Assembly (NCBI RefSeq): GCF_014200455.1
Contig: NZ_JACHBW010000006.1
Coordinates: 62,001-126,000 of the forward strand
Source: Paraburkholderia bannensis
Lineage (GTDB): Bacteria; Pseudomonadota; Gammaproteobacteria; Burkholderiales; Burkholderiaceae
DNA: 64,000 nt
Direction: 5' to 3'
The notes under the pieces were generated by a model. That model was given only the letters and a program-made list of their open reading frames with translations. It had not been told where the DNA came from and searched no databases. This document shows positions 1 through 10,110 of this stretch, in pieces (the first letter of the stretch is position 1; each line of letters opens with the position of its first letter). Position numbers and translations under genes: made by a program.

Positions 1-1445
1 ATTATTCCGCCGATGGCAAGCCGCTGGCCGAAAGCTTCGATTTGCCGGCCGATTCGGTCGCCGTCGATCTCGCGGTCGATCCCTCCCAACGCATTCTGGT
101 GGCGGATAACGGTCCGCGCCAGCAGATCCTGATTTATTCGCGCAGCGGCAAGGGCTACACGCAGAGCGGCACGCTGGGCGAGCGCGGCGGCATTTTCTCG
201 GGCGTGGCGGGACGTCCCGGTCCTGGGCGCTTCAACGGCCTGACCGGCGTGGGCACGGACGCGAAGGGCAATATCTACGTGTCGACCAACGGCATCGGGC
301 CGCGCCACGACACCATCGGTGCGGGCCTGGGCGCTACGCTCGAAAGCTATACGCCTGCGGGCAAGCGCCTGTGGAACCTCGAAGGGCTGCTGTTCGTGGA
401 TGGTGCGTGGATGGACCCGGCGCGGCCCAATAGCGTTTATACGGGCAACAAGCGCTTCGAACTCGATCTTTCTAAGCCGCCGGGCCAGGACTGGAAATAT
501 GCAGGATTCCTTTCGAATAGATTCAGATACCCGGACGATCCCGTTTTCCTCACGGACCAATGGCCCGGCCTGCCGACCGCGCGCTCCTTGAACGGTCACA
601 CCTTCCTGTACCTGACGGACATGTACGCGGACCACCTCAAGATCTATCGCTTCGATGCGCAGCGTGACGGCGAAGTGGCGATCCCCTCGGGCTTTCTCGC
701 GGGGCGCGAGCGTCCGGTTCTTCATGTGCCGAACGCGCCGCCGGGCGGCGACTGGATCTGGCGCGACAGCAACGGCAATGGCGCTTTCGACAGCGACGAA
801 TTCACGCGCAATCCTGGCCGCGAAAAGCTGGGCGGCGGTTGGGGCTGGTGGGTCGATACGCGCGGCGATATCTGGCGTGCGCGCGACGAAAAGGGCATCT
901 GGCGCTGGCGCTTTGGCGGTCTCGACGCCAGGGGCAACCCGATCTACAGCTACGACAAGCTGGACAAGTACGACATTCCCGCGCCGTTCACGGAAGTCCA
1001 CCGCGCGATCTACGAGCCGGAAACCGACACGCTCTACGTGACGGGCTATACCGCCGATGCGCCGCACGACCCCGGCTTCTGGAAAGAGGCGGGCCGCGTG
1101 CTGGTGCGTTACGACAAATGGTCGAGCGGCCATCCGGAGCAGCGCTACATGCTGCGCCTGCCGTGGGACCCGAAGGCGAAGCCGCCGGTCACGCCCGCAG
1201 GGCTGACCGTGGAAGGCCGCTACATCTTCGTGGTGGAGCCCGCAGGCGGCGTCCACGTCTATGAAAAGGATTCCGCGAAGGAGATCGGCACCTTCGGTCC
1301 CGGCGCGGAAGTGGGCAATACCTCGGGCTGGGTGGACGTGCCGTTCGGCATTACGGCGCATCGCCAGCCCAACGGCGAATACCTGGTTTTCGTCGAGGAA
1401 GACGCACGCGGCAAGGTGCTCATGTACCGCTGGAAGCCGGCCTGA
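1..1445 (+). CDS. Beta-propeller/NHL-like secreted protein, 5' end outside window
   Basis: The reading frame is open back to base 3, so the protein starts before the window; a TTG at 42 is only an internal codon. What is visible (about 480 residues) has repeated blade-like stretches of the NHL/SMP-30 beta-propeller kind (for example VAVDLAVDPSQRILVADNG and GVGTDAKGNIYVSTN). Bases 765-800 encode DSNGNGAFDSDE, a textbook EF-hand calcium loop with ligands at positions 1, 3, 5, 9 and 12. It ends 39 bp before a flippase gene on the same strand, so it may belong to the polysaccharide locus. The substrate is unknown; a calcium-dependent sugar-binding or sugar-processing role is inference. Confidence 0.6.
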   Translation, partial: YSADGKPLAESFDLPADSVAVDLAVDPSQRILVADNGPRQQILIYSRSGKGYTQSGTLGERGGIFSGVAGRPGPGRFNGLTGVGTDAKGNIYVSTNGIGPRHDTIGAGLGATLESYTPAGKRLWNLEGLLFVDGAWMDPARPNSVYTGNKRFELDLSKPPGQDWKYAGFLSNRFRYPDDPVFLTDQWPGLPTARSLNGHTFLYLTDMYADHLKIYRFDAQRDGEVAIPSGFLAGRERPVLHVPNAPPGGDWIWRDSNGNGAFDSDEFTRNPGREKLGGGWGWWVDTRGDIWRARDEKGIWRWRFGGLDARGNPIYSYDKLDKYDIPAPFTEVHRAIYEPETDTLYVTGYTADAPHDPGFWKEAGRVLVRYDKWSSGHPEQRYMLRLPWDPKAKPPVTPAGLTVEGRYIFVVEPAGGVHVYEKDSAKEIGTFGPGAEVGNTSGWVDVPFGITAHRQPNGEYLVFVEEDARGKVLMYRWKPA

Positions 1446-1484
1446 CGCTGCTTTAGCCCGCAACCGCACGCTACAGGAAACCGC

Positions 1485-2951
1485 ATGGATAAAGGCTTAT
1501 TACGCAACGTCGCGATCAATCTGGTCGGCCTGGTGCTGCCGACCTTCGTGTCGCTGGTCACCGTGCCGACCTACATCAAGATGCTCGGCGTCGAACGCTA
1601 TGGCGTGATCGCACTCGTCTGGACGCTGATCGGCTATTTCAGCGTGCTCGACCTGGGCATGAGCATGGCCGCGCAGAACCATATTTCGAAGGCCTACGCA
1701 TCGAAAGACAGCGAGGCCTGCGAGCGCGTGTTCTGGAGCGCGTTCTGGCTCAACTTCACGACCGGGGCGATTGGCGGTTTGCTGATCTATACGGGAGGCG
1801 CGCTGTATACGGCGTATTTCACGCACGTCACGCCCGAATTGCGTCATGAGGTGTATCTCGCGCTGCCCTGGCTCGCGATTGCGATTCCCATCGCCAATGT
1901 GTCGTGGGTGTTCGCGGGGGCGATCAACGGCGCGGAGCGCTTTGGCATCTACAACACCAACCAGACGCTCGGCACGTTTCTGTTCCAGTTGCTGCCGCTG
2001 GGCGCTGCATGGGCGATTGCACCGAATCTGCAGACCGTGCTGGCCGCCGCCGTGCTCGCGCGCCTTTTCGCAGGTCTGCTGCTGGGGCGGTCGGCGTTGC
2101 GCGTGCTCGGCATTCGCCAGATTCGCGGGCCACGTTTCGATACGTCTAAAGCGCTGTTCAATTTTGGCGGCTGGATGCTGATCGCCAGCATCACGACGAT
2201 GGTGGCCGATTCACTCGACCGCATGATGCTGGGCGCGGGCCTCGGCGCGCGTTTCGTGACCTATTACACAGTGCCGCAGAACCTCGTCACGCGACTGAAC
2301 ATGGTGCCTAACGCGCTGGTGCGCACGCTGTTCCCGCGTCTTTCGGCATTGCGCCGCGAACATGCGGACGAGATCGCGGCGCAGTCGTTGCAATTTCTCA
2401 ATGCCGTGTTCACGCCGGTGGCAATCGGCGCGATCGTCGTGCTGGAGCCTTTCCTGAAGGTGTGGGTGGGCCAGGAGATCGCCGGGCACGGGGCGCCCGT
2501 CGGGCGCTTCCTCATCGTTGCCGTATGGCTGATCGGGCAGGCCGGCGTCACGCGCATTCTGATCCAGTCGCAGAACAATCCCGCCGCCGCTGCGCGCGTG
2601 GGCCTGATCGAACTGCCGCTGTTCGCCGGCTTGCTGTGGCTGGGCATCGATCGCTTTGGCCTGCCGGGCGCAGCTGCCGCGGTGCTGTTGCGTTCGCTGT
2701 TCGACTACGTGGTGCTGCTGTGGCTGTCACGCATTCAGAGCCGCGCGATCGTCGTCGATATGTTTGCACACCTGAGTTTTCTGGCTGCCGCGCTGGCGAT
2801 TGCGTGGTGGCTGCCGGACGCGTGGTATGCGATCGGCGCGGGCGTCGTGCTGGCCCTCGCCAACTGCGTCTGGTCGGTGGCCACCACGCCAGTCCTGCGT
2901 GGTTATGTCCGTTCCCTCCTGTTTCGACTACATTCACGGAAAAGCGCATGA
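1485..2951 (+). CDS. Polysaccharide flippase, Wzx/PST type (MOP superfamily)
   Basis: A 488-residue, very hydrophobic protein with about 12-14 membrane segments. The N-terminus (NLVGLVLPTFVSLVTVPTYI, then YGVIALVWTLIGYFSVLDLG near residues 40-60) is typical of oligosaccharide flippases that move undecaprenyl-linked repeat units across the inner membrane. Its TGA overlaps the ATG of the next gene (ATGA at 2948-2951), indicating translational coupling with the glycosyltransferase. The length is normal for the family. The specific glycan cannot be told from sequence. Confidence 0.88.
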   Translation: MDKGLLRNVAINLVGLVLPTFVSLVTVPTYIKMLGVERYGVIALVWTLIGYFSVLDLGMSMAAQNHISKAYASKDSEACERVFWSAFWLNFTTGAIGGLLIYTGGALYTAYFTHVTPELRHEVYLALPWLAIAIPIANVSWVFAGAINGAERFGIYNTNQTLGTFLFQLLPLGAAWAIAPNLQTVLAAAVLARLFAGLLLGRSALRVLGIRQIRGPRFDTSKALFNFGGWMLIASITTMVADSLDRMMLGAGLGARFVTYYTVPQNLVTRLNMVPNALVRTLFPRLSALRREHADEIAAQSLQFLNAVFTPVAIGAIVVLEPFLKVWVGQEIAGHGAPVGRFLIVAVWLIGQAGVTRILIQSQNNPAAAARVGLIELPLFAGLLWLGIDRFGLPGAAAAVLLRSLFDYVVLLWLSRIQSRAIVVDMFAHLSFLAAALAIAWWLPDAWYAIGAGVVLALANCVWSVATTPVLRGYVRSLLFRLHSRKSA

Positions 2952-5455
2952 GTCACGAATTGATCGACGAAGCGGCGTCGTCCGAACGCGCCGCCGTGCC
3001 GCTGCAACGGCGCGAAAATACGTTCACCGCGCGCGGTGGATTGCGCGCCGTGAACACCACGGCTGGCAAAGGCGCACCCGAGGTCGAGCGCGAAGCGCGA
3101 CGCCAGCCGCGCGTGGCCATTGTGCACGACTGGCTCGTCACCTATGCGGGCGCCGAGCGGGTGCTGGAGCAGATCATCGATTGCTTTCCGGACGCGGACC
3201 TCTTCTCCGTGGTCGATTTCGTCGACGACAAGGAGCGCAAGTTCCTGCGCGGCAAGCGCGCCATCACCTCGTTCATTCAGCGGCTGCCGAAGGCGCGTAC
3301 GCGTTATCGCGCGTATCTGCCGTTCATGCCGCTGGCCATCGAGCAGCTCGACGTCTCGGGCTACGACGTGGTTATTTCCAGCTCGCATGCCGTGGCCAAG
3401 GGCGTGCTCACCGGGCCGGACCAATATCACATCAGCTATGTGCATTCGCCGATCCGTTACGCGTGGGATCTCCAGCATCAGTATCTGCAGGAGTCGCATC
3501 TCACGCGCGGACCGAAATCGATGCTCGCGCGGCTGATTCTTCACTACATCCGCAACTGGGATGTGCGCACCGCGAATTCGGTCGATCAGTTCGTGGCGAA
3601 TTCCGAATTCATCGCGCGACGCATCCATAAGGTGTATCAGCGCGACGCGGAAGTGGTGTATCCGCCGGTCGACGTCGATTCGTTCGAACTCGAAACGCGC
3701 AAGGAAGATTTTTATCTCACCGCTTCGCGACTGGTGCCATACAAGAAGATCGATCTGATTGTCGAGGCGTTTTCGCGCATGCCGGACAAGCGCCTGGTGG
3801 TGATCGGCGATGGCCCGGATATGCAGAAGGTGCGCGCGAAGGCTGGCCCGAACGTCGAGGTGATGGGTTATCAGCCATTTTCGGTGCTGCATGATCGCAT
3901 GCGCCGCGCGAAAGCGTTTGTGTTCGCGGCGGAGGAGGACTTCGGCATTTCGGTGGTGGAAGCCCAGGCGTGCGGTACGCCCGTGATTGCCTACGGCAAG
4001 GGCGGGGCGCTCGAAACCGTGCGCGATACCGGCTCGCGTCCCACCGGCCTGTTCTTCGAGGAGCAGCGCGCGGAGGCGATCATTGCTGCGGTGGAAACCT
4101 TCGAGCGCGATCCCAGCCGTTTTCGCGCCGAGGATTGCCGCGAGAATGCCGAGCGCTTTTCTTCGGCGCATTTCCGCGAGCAATTCTTTGCGCGCGTTGC
4201 GCGCGCGGTTCCGGCCATTGCCGCGGCCGGTCCGGCGTATCGCGATCCTCAGCGCATGCAGGAAGCGATCGAAGCCGCCGCGCTGCAAAGCGCGCCGCGT
4301 GTGCTGGCGATCGACCAGAGCGGCGTGCTGGGCGGCGCGGAATTATCGCTGCTTGAAGTGGTGAAGGGTTTGCGCGCGCGCATCGAAGTGCTGTTGTTCA
4401 ACGATGGGCCGTTTCGCGAAGCACTCGACGCTGCGGGCGCACGCGTGGACGTGATCGATTCGGGAGCGCTGCGCAATGTGCGTCGTGACGCCGGTGCGGT
4501 GCCGAAGTTCGGCGTGCTCGCGGGCGTGGCCGCACTGGTGCGCGAGACGCGTCGCCGTGCACGCAAGGCGGACGTGCTCTACGCCAACACGCAGCGTGCG
4601 ATGGTGATCGGTGTGCTCGCCGGAAAACTCGCGCGTAAGCCGGTGGTCTGGCATCTGCGCGATATCGTCAGCGACGAGCATTTCGGGCGGGTGCAGCGCG
4701 CGATCATCAAGGGGTGCGCAAAGCTGGGTCTCGCGCACGTGATTGCCAATTCGCACGCTTCGGCACAGGTCTTCGCCGATCTGACCAAGTTCGATTCCGA
4801 TAAGATCGACGTGGTGCACAACGGCGTGGACGAATCGCCGTTCCGTGCGCTCGCACGCGTGCCCAGGGATCAGCTGCGTGCGCAGATCGGTCTGCCGCAA
4901 CGTGCCTTTCTGGTGGGCGCATTCAGCCGCCTCGCGCGCTGGAAGGGCCAGCATGTGCTGCTCGAAGCGCTACTGCACGAGCCGCGCGCGCATGCGGTGC
5001 TCGTGGGCGCGCCGCTGTTCGGCGAGGACGAATATGCGCAGGAACTGCGCGATTTCGTGGTCAAGCACGAACTGCAGGAGCGCGTGCATTTCCTTGGATT
5101 CCGTCACGACATCGCTGCCTGTATGCGCGCGATGGACGTGGTCGCGCACACCTCGATCACGCCCGAGCCGTTTGGCCGCGTGGTGGTGGAGGGGATGCTG
5201 GCGCAGCGCCCGGTGGTGGCTTCGCGCGATGGCGGTGTGAGGGAGATCATCGAACACGGCAAGACCGGGCTGATGTGCACGCCGGGTGACGCTGTGGCGC
5301 TGGCCGGGACGATTGCGGCGCTCCATGACGACGAAGCCTTGCGTGAGCGGCTGGCGCGTAACGGTCTGGCGGTTGCGCGTGAACGCTTCGGCAAGGAGCA
5401 GTACGTGGAAGCCGTGGGGCGTGTGCTGGACGGGGTAGTGATGCGCGCTCGCTGA
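2948..5455 (+). CDS. Two-domain GT4-family glycosyltransferase
   Basis: The ATG at 2948 overlaps the flippase stop; longer upstream frames run inside the flippase gene and are not credible. The 835-residue product has two complete GT-B/GT4 modules in tandem. The first runs from RVAIVHDWLVTYAGAERVLE (about residue 56) to about 425 with the EEDFGISVVEAQACGTPVIA donor-site loop. The second runs from about 455 (LAIDQSGVLGGAELSLLEVV) with PEPFGRVVVEGMLAQRPVVA near residue 740. The E-x7-E motif is present in both, so both may be catalytic. Probably cytoplasmic, adding two sugars to a lipid-linked repeat unit. Linkages cannot be inferred. Confidence 0.88.
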   Translation: MSHELIDEAASSERAAVPLQRRENTFTARGGLRAVNTTAGKGAPEVEREARRQPRVAIVHDWLVTYAGAERVLEQIIDCFPDADLFSVVDFVDDKERKFLRGKRAITSFIQRLPKARTRYRAYLPFMPLAIEQLDVSGYDVVISSSHAVAKGVLTGPDQYHISYVHSPIRYAWDLQHQYLQESHLTRGPKSMLARLILHYIRNWDVRTANSVDQFVANSEFIARRIHKVYQRDAEVVYPPVDVDSFELETRKEDFYLTASRLVPYKKIDLIVEAFSRMPDKRLVVIGDGPDMQKVRAKAGPNVEVMGYQPFSVLHDRMRRAKAFVFAAEEDFGISVVEAQACGTPVIAYGKGGALETVRDTGSRPTGLFFEEQRAEAIIAAVETFERDPSRFRAEDCRENAERFSSAHFREQFFARVARAVPAIAAAGPAYRDPQRMQEAIEAAALQSAPRVLAIDQSGVLGGAELSLLEVVKGLRARIEVLLFNDGPFREALDAAGARVDVIDSGALRNVRRDAGAVPKFGVLAGVAALVRETRRRARKADVLYANTQRAMVIGVLAGKLARKPVVWHLRDIVSDEHFGRVQRAIIKGCAKLGLAHVIANSHASAQVFADLTKFDSDKIDVVHNGVDESPFRALARVPRDQLRAQIGLPQRAFLVGAFSRLARWKGQHVLLEALLHEPRAHAVLVGAPLFGEDEYAQELRDFVVKHELQERVHFLGFRHDIAACMRAMDVVAHTSITPEPFGRVVVEGMLAQRPVVASRDGGVREIIEHGKTGLMCTPGDAVALAGTIAALHDDEALRERLARNGLAVARERFGKEQYVEAVGRVLDGVVMRAR

Positions 5456-5529
5456 GGGTGCGCGAGGCGGCAATCAGATAGCGGCGGGTAGAAGCACGGT
5501 AAATAGCGGCGCAAAAGAGGAAGCAGGCG

Positions 5530-5565
5530 TAAAAAAGCGGGGCCGCCAGATGGGCGGCCCCGCTT
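5530..5565 (-). terminator. Strong intrinsic terminator between convergent genes
   Basis: A perfect 13-bp stem (AAGCGGGGCCGCC at 5535-5547 paired with 5553-5565) with a 5-base loop. On the minus strand it is followed by a T run (the A run at 5531-5536), so it fits termination of the acyltransferase transcript ending at 5585. It probably also slows plus-strand transcription from the glycosyltransferase, though the T run on that side is poor. Confidence 0.8.
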
Positions 5566-5584
5566 GCTTTCAGCGACTGAATCG

Positions 5585-6742
5585 TTAAGCCGCGCGCTTG
5601 CGCAAGCGGGACGCAAGATTGAGCGCGGGGCGCTCGAACAGGCGATAGAAGACCCATGCGACCGGCAACACTGCAAGCGTGAAGCCAAACGAAACCCAGA
5701 TCGACGTTTGCAGTTCCGAGCGGAACAGCCAGGAGCCGAGCAGTACGAAAAGCGGCAGATGGATCAGATAGAGCGAATAGCTGAATTCGCCGAGCTTCGA
5801 AAATACCGGCATCAGCACACCTCCCGATGCGAGCGGACGCGACAGCGCCTTGACGAGATAACAGGCAAACGCGCCGGCCCAGAGCTGGAACGCGCCGTAC
5901 TGGCCGAAATGGAACGCGACGCAACCGGCCACGGCGAGTGCCGCAGCGGCAACATAGGCGAAGCGAAAGCCTTCGTAGCCACGCAGACGCGCTTCCACGA
6001 TCCAGGCGCCGAGCATCCACGAGAACCAGTACGAGGTAAACAGCACGATGTCGTGCGGCGCGAGCGTCAATGCCGAAACCACGTTGATCACGGCAACGCC
6101 CGCGAGTACCGCATTGAGGCCAACGCGGCGGCGCACGGCAAACAGCAGCGGGTAGAGCAGATAGAACTGCACTTCGAGCGACAGCGTCCAGAGCGCGCCA
6201 TTGGAGCCGTAAGTCTTTCCGGCCACGCCTTGCAGCGAGAACAGATTGACGAGGAACGCCTGCGGTCCGATATCGAGAATCTTGTGGCTCACCGGCGTCA
6301 TCGTCAGGCTGATCGAATCGGCCACGAAGGTCAGCGCGAGCGCCGCGAGCAGCACCGGGTAGATCCGCACGAGGCGGCGCAGCCAGAATTGCCCGGCGTC
6401 GAGCCGGTAGTCAGGATTGGCGAGCAGACGCGACGCCCCGCTGCGATGAATGCAGTAGCCGCTGATGACGAAAAAAATCGGCACGCCCGCCGATCCCCAC
6501 GCAATCGGGAAGGTGAGCCACGCGGCGATCGTGCCGGGACTGTCCAGACTCGCGTGCATTTGATGAAAGGCGCCCATGCCGATCCAGGTGACCTGGCGGC
6601 AATGGAAATACGCTACCAGCAGGGCGGCAAAGCCGCGCAGCGCATCGATCAGATGGTCGCCCGCGATGGCTGCGGGCCGTGCAGCGGCGGCAGGCATGAC
6701 AGATGCAGGCGGCAGGATGGTTTCGAGTGCGGGATCGCTCAT
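5585..6742 (-). CDS. Acyltransferase family 3 (OafA/YrhL-like) membrane O-acyltransferase
   Basis: A 385-residue protein with about ten membrane helices. The family signature is at the N-terminus (DALRGFAALLVAYFHCRQV, about residues 27-45), with the conserved R and H, and VPIFFVISGYCIHRSG follows near residue 85. Such proteins transfer acetyl or other acyl groups to surface glycans at the inner membrane. It faces the glycosyltransferase gene and sits between it and galU, which suggests it decorates the same polysaccharide. Nothing is visibly missing. Confidence 0.88.
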   Translation of the reverse strand: MSDPALETILPPASVMPAAAARPAAIAGDHLIDALRGFAALLVAYFHCRQVTWIGMGAFHQMHASLDSPGTIAAWLTFPIAWGSAGVPIFFVISGYCIHRSGASRLLANPDYRLDAGQFWLRRLVRIYPVLLAALALTFVADSISLTMTPVSHKILDIGPQAFLVNLFSLQGVAGKTYGSNGALWTLSLEVQFYLLYPLLFAVRRRVGLNAVLAGVAVINVVSALTLAPHDIVLFTSYWFSWMLGAWIVEARLRGYEGFRFAYVAAAALAVAGCVAFHFGQYGAFQLWAGAFACYLVKALSRPLASGGVLMPVFSKLGEFSYSLYLIHLPLFVLLGSWLFRSELQTSIWVSFGFTLAVLPVAWVFYRLFERPALNLASRLRKRAA

Positions 6743-7011
6743 CTTGACAGGTCGCGTGAAGTAGGCCGGGATGGCGTTCGTGGCTCTGAGGGGAGGCTAG
6801 TTCACGATCATAGGGATCTCGCGCGAGGAAATTATGCAAAAGTTTTTCAAAAAGTATTCATAGCGCTTATTGGCTGAAACAGCAGCGTTAAGAAAAAATT
6901 GGCTGATCGAGTCGAAATAGGGAAATAAAACCTTGTAACGCAAAAGCGATTTATTTGTTCAATTTGAACTGCTAGTTTTTAGGGGATCGCCTATGGTCGA
7001 TGGAGATTTCG

Positions 7012-7155
7012 ATGAACCTGCATTTGCTGGCCGGCATAGCCGTGCTATTGATACTCGTCGCGGTGTCGGCGTATCGCGAGGCGCTGCGCAACGAGCCGAT
7101 CCGGCGTTCGCGCACGCAGGCGGGCCGCTTGCCGCCCGTCGATGAAGTCGAGTAG
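7012..7155 (+). CDS. Small single-pass membrane peptide (47 residues)
   Basis: The ATG at 7012 is preceded by GGAG at 7002-7005, a good ribosome binding site. The product begins MNLHLLAGIAVLLILVAVSA, one hydrophobic helix, followed by a basic Arg-rich tail and an acidic end (DEVE). Codon third positions are G/C-rich like the flanking genes, which supports real coding. No family is recognised. The AT-rich 150 bp upstream (about 6830-6990) could hold its promoter. Confidence 0.5.
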   Translation: MNLHLLAGIAVLLILVAVSAYREALRNEPIRRSRTQAGRLPPVDEVE

Positions 7156-7489
7156 ACTGCGCGGGCATGACATTGTCATTGCGTCGCTATTCGAATCGAT
7201 GGGCTAATTTCTTCATTAGCCTATCGATAACCGGATCAGGAAATTCATGCCGGTTATCCGGCGCGCATGGCAATAATTTCCGCCGTTCTGCCTGCTCTGC
7301 GCCATCGGCTTCACATTCTGGTTTTTTCATTTCTTTATTGCTGAAATGGAAATGCGGTAAAACAAGGCAGTACGAAGCGCAACGATGCCGACGCATTCAA
7401 TATAAAAACTGCCCAACAGAACCCTCGGGGACGCCGGCTTGCCTTGCTGCGAGACCGTTACTCAAACGATCGAACTGGGAATGGACATC
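7156..7489 (+). other. 334-bp leader region of galU with two adjacent hairpins
   Basis: No coding sequence is seen. It contains two consecutive inverted repeats: GGCTAAT/ATTAGCC at 7202-7221 (6-base loop) and ATAACCGG/CCGGTTAT at 7227-7257 (15-base loop). The rest is moderately AT-rich compared with the surroundings. It is the only upstream region for galU, so promoter and any RNA-level control should lie here; no consensus promoter stands out. Confidence 0.45.
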
Positions 7490-8380
<891 letters not shown>

Positions 8381-8451
8381 GGCTTAGGTGACCTGGCAGG
8401 TCTGACTATGGAAAAGCGGCGCGCGCTGCAACAGCACGCACCGCACTCCCA

Positions 8452-8967
8452 TTACGCGTGCGTTTGCCAGAACGCGCGCTGCACGCGCATCACGTCGTCC
8501 TCCACATCGGCTACGGGGCCGATCAGATCGACACGCTTCTGGCAGTGATCGAATACATAACGCGACGACACACTCATCGTGGGATTTTCCGCGTGATTGC
8601 CTGTCGCTTCCAGCAGCCTTTGCTCCGTCATGCCGAACACCACGCGGCCGATATTGGCCCAGTAGGCCGTGCCAGCACACATGCAGCACGGTTCCACCGA
8701 GGTATAAAGCGTGCAGTCCCACAGATAATCCGCGCTGAAATTCATCGCGGCGATACGCGCCAGCACGGATTCCGCGTGATTGATGGTATCCACGTTGCCT
8801 TGCTCGATCAACACGGTTTCGTGATCGGGGCCGACCAGGATCGCCCCGAACGGATGGTGGCCGAACGACGCGGCGCGCTCGCCCACGGCCGCCGCGCGGC
8901 GCAGGTGACGCACGATCTGCTCGTGCGTGGGTGCGCTACGCGGTGCGGCCTGCATGTTGCTGCTCAT
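8452..8967 (-). CDS. Zinc-dependent cytidine/deoxycytidylate-type deaminase (guanine deaminase-like)
   Basis: A 171-residue member of the CDA fold. The zinc and catalytic motifs are intact: H64-A-E66 and P93-C-C-M-C97 (zinc cysteines 94 and 97). The overall layout, with a long C-terminal helix after the active site, resembles bacterial guanine deaminase/nucleoside deaminase proteins more than tRNA adenosine deaminases. It lies 42 bp after a BMP-family binding protein gene on the same strand, which supports a role in purine or nucleoside salvage. Exact substrate uncertain. Confidence 0.8.
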   Translation of the reverse strand: MSSNMQAAPRSAPTHEQIVRHLRRAAAVGERAASFGHHPFGAILVGPDHETVLIEQGNVDTINHAESVLARIAAMNFSADYLWDCTLYTSVEPCCMCAGTAYWANIGRVVFGMTEQRLLEATGNHAENPTMSVSSRYVFDHCQKRVDLIGPVADVEDDVMRVQRAFWQTHA

Positions 8968-9009
8968 TGGGTGTCTCCTGCATGTTTCGTTTAGCGCCGG
9001 TTTTAGGGC

Positions 9010-10110
9010 TTATTTCGGCACCGTGCCGTCCACGCCCTCGACGAACCAGTTAAGGCGCAGCAGATCCGCATCGCTGAGCGATTTGCCCGCCGCCACCCGG
9101 ATCGCGCCGCCCTGATCCTTGATCGGGCCCGCGAACGGATCGAACTTGCCGGCGATGATATCGTCGCGCTTCGCCGCCAGCGCCTTTTGCGCGGTGGGCG
9201 AAACGGCGCCGGTATTGATATCGGCGAGATCGATGGCCTTTTCCTTGAGGCCCCACCAGACCGGCGCATTGGTCCACGTGCCCGCCATCACCTGCTGGAC
9301 CAGATGCGAGTAATAGACGCCCCAGTTGCTCACGCACGCGCCCAGTTGCGCATTGGGACCGAACTTCTTCATGTCCGAATCCCAGCCGAAGGCGTGGACT
9401 TTTTTCTGCTCGGCGGTCTGCATCGTGGCGGTGGAATCGGTGTTCTGGATCAGCACATCCGCGCCCTGGCCGATCAGCGTTTCGGCGGCCTGTTTTTCGC
9501 GGCCCGGATCGAACCAGCTATTGATCCACAAGACCTTCACTTTGGCGTTGGGATTCACCGAACGCGCGCCCATCGTAAACGCGTCGATATTGCGCACGAC
9601 CTCGGGCACCGGCACGGAGCCGACAAAGCCCAACGTATTGGTTTTGGTCGTGTATCCCGCCACGAGGCCCGCAAGATAGGCGCTCTGATAGGTGCGCACG
9701 TCATAGGTGGCGAAGTTCGGCGCTTTCTTGTAGCCGGTTGCGTGCATGAAAACCGCATCCGGATAATCCTTGGCGACCTTTAATTCGAAGTCCTGAAAGC
9801 CAAAACTCGAACCGACGATGATCTTGTTGCCTTTCGCGGCCAGGTCGCGGAACACGCGTTCGGAATCGGCGGACTCGGGCACGTTTTCAACGCGCGTGAC
9901 CTTGATCTTGTCGCCGTACTGCGCTTCGACCGCTTTCACGCCCTGTTCGTGCGCGTAGGTCCAGCCGGCGTCGCCGGGATTGCCCAGGTAGACAAAGGCG
10001 ACGCCCACGGGCGGGGTGGCGGCGTGGCCGATTCCGCTCGTGAGGGCGGCGAACAAGGCGGTGAGGACGGTGGCGCAGGCGCGCCGGACGCGCGTCTTGG
10101 GTGCTTTCAT
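9010..10110 (-). CDS. BMP-family ABC transporter substrate-binding protein (nucleoside-type)
   Basis: 366 residues. The start is set at the ATG giving MKAPKTRVRRAC, which has GGAG upstream and a proper signal peptide (hydrophobic stretch ending GIGHA-A, about residue 30). The mature part begins VGVAFVYLGNPGDAGWTYAH, characteristic of Bmp/PnrA/Med proteins, which bind purine nucleosides in the periplasm. There is no lipobox. The downstream deaminase probably shares its transcript. No permease or ATPase gene is next to it, so its partners must be encoded elsewhere. Confidence 0.87.
   Translation of the reverse strand: MKAPKTRVRRACATVLTALFAALTSGIGHAATPPVGVAFVYLGNPGDAGWTYAHEQGVKAVEAQYGDKIKVTRVENVPESADSERVFRDLAAKGNKIIVGSSFGFQDFELKVAKDYPDAVFMHATGYKKAPNFATYDVRTYQSAYLAGLVAGYTTKTNTLGFVGSVPVPEVVRNIDAFTMGARSVNPNAKVKVLWINSWFDPGREKQAAETLIGQGADVLIQNTDSTATMQTAEQKKVHAFGWDSDMKKFGPNAQLGACVSNWGVYYSHLVQQVMAGTWTNAPVWWGLKEKAIDLADINTGAVSPTAQKALAAKRDDIIAGKFDPFAGPIKDQGGAIRVAAGKSLSDADLLRLNWFVEGVDGTVPK

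Noticed and set aside
2903..4288. Long antisense reading frame opposite the double glycosyltransferase
   Set aside because: It mirrors a well-supported gene, is rich in Arg/His/Gln as expected for antisense frames of GC-rich genes, and has no domain. The same applies to long minus-strand frames at 25403-27811, 29091-30887, 31323-33953 and 34889-37555.
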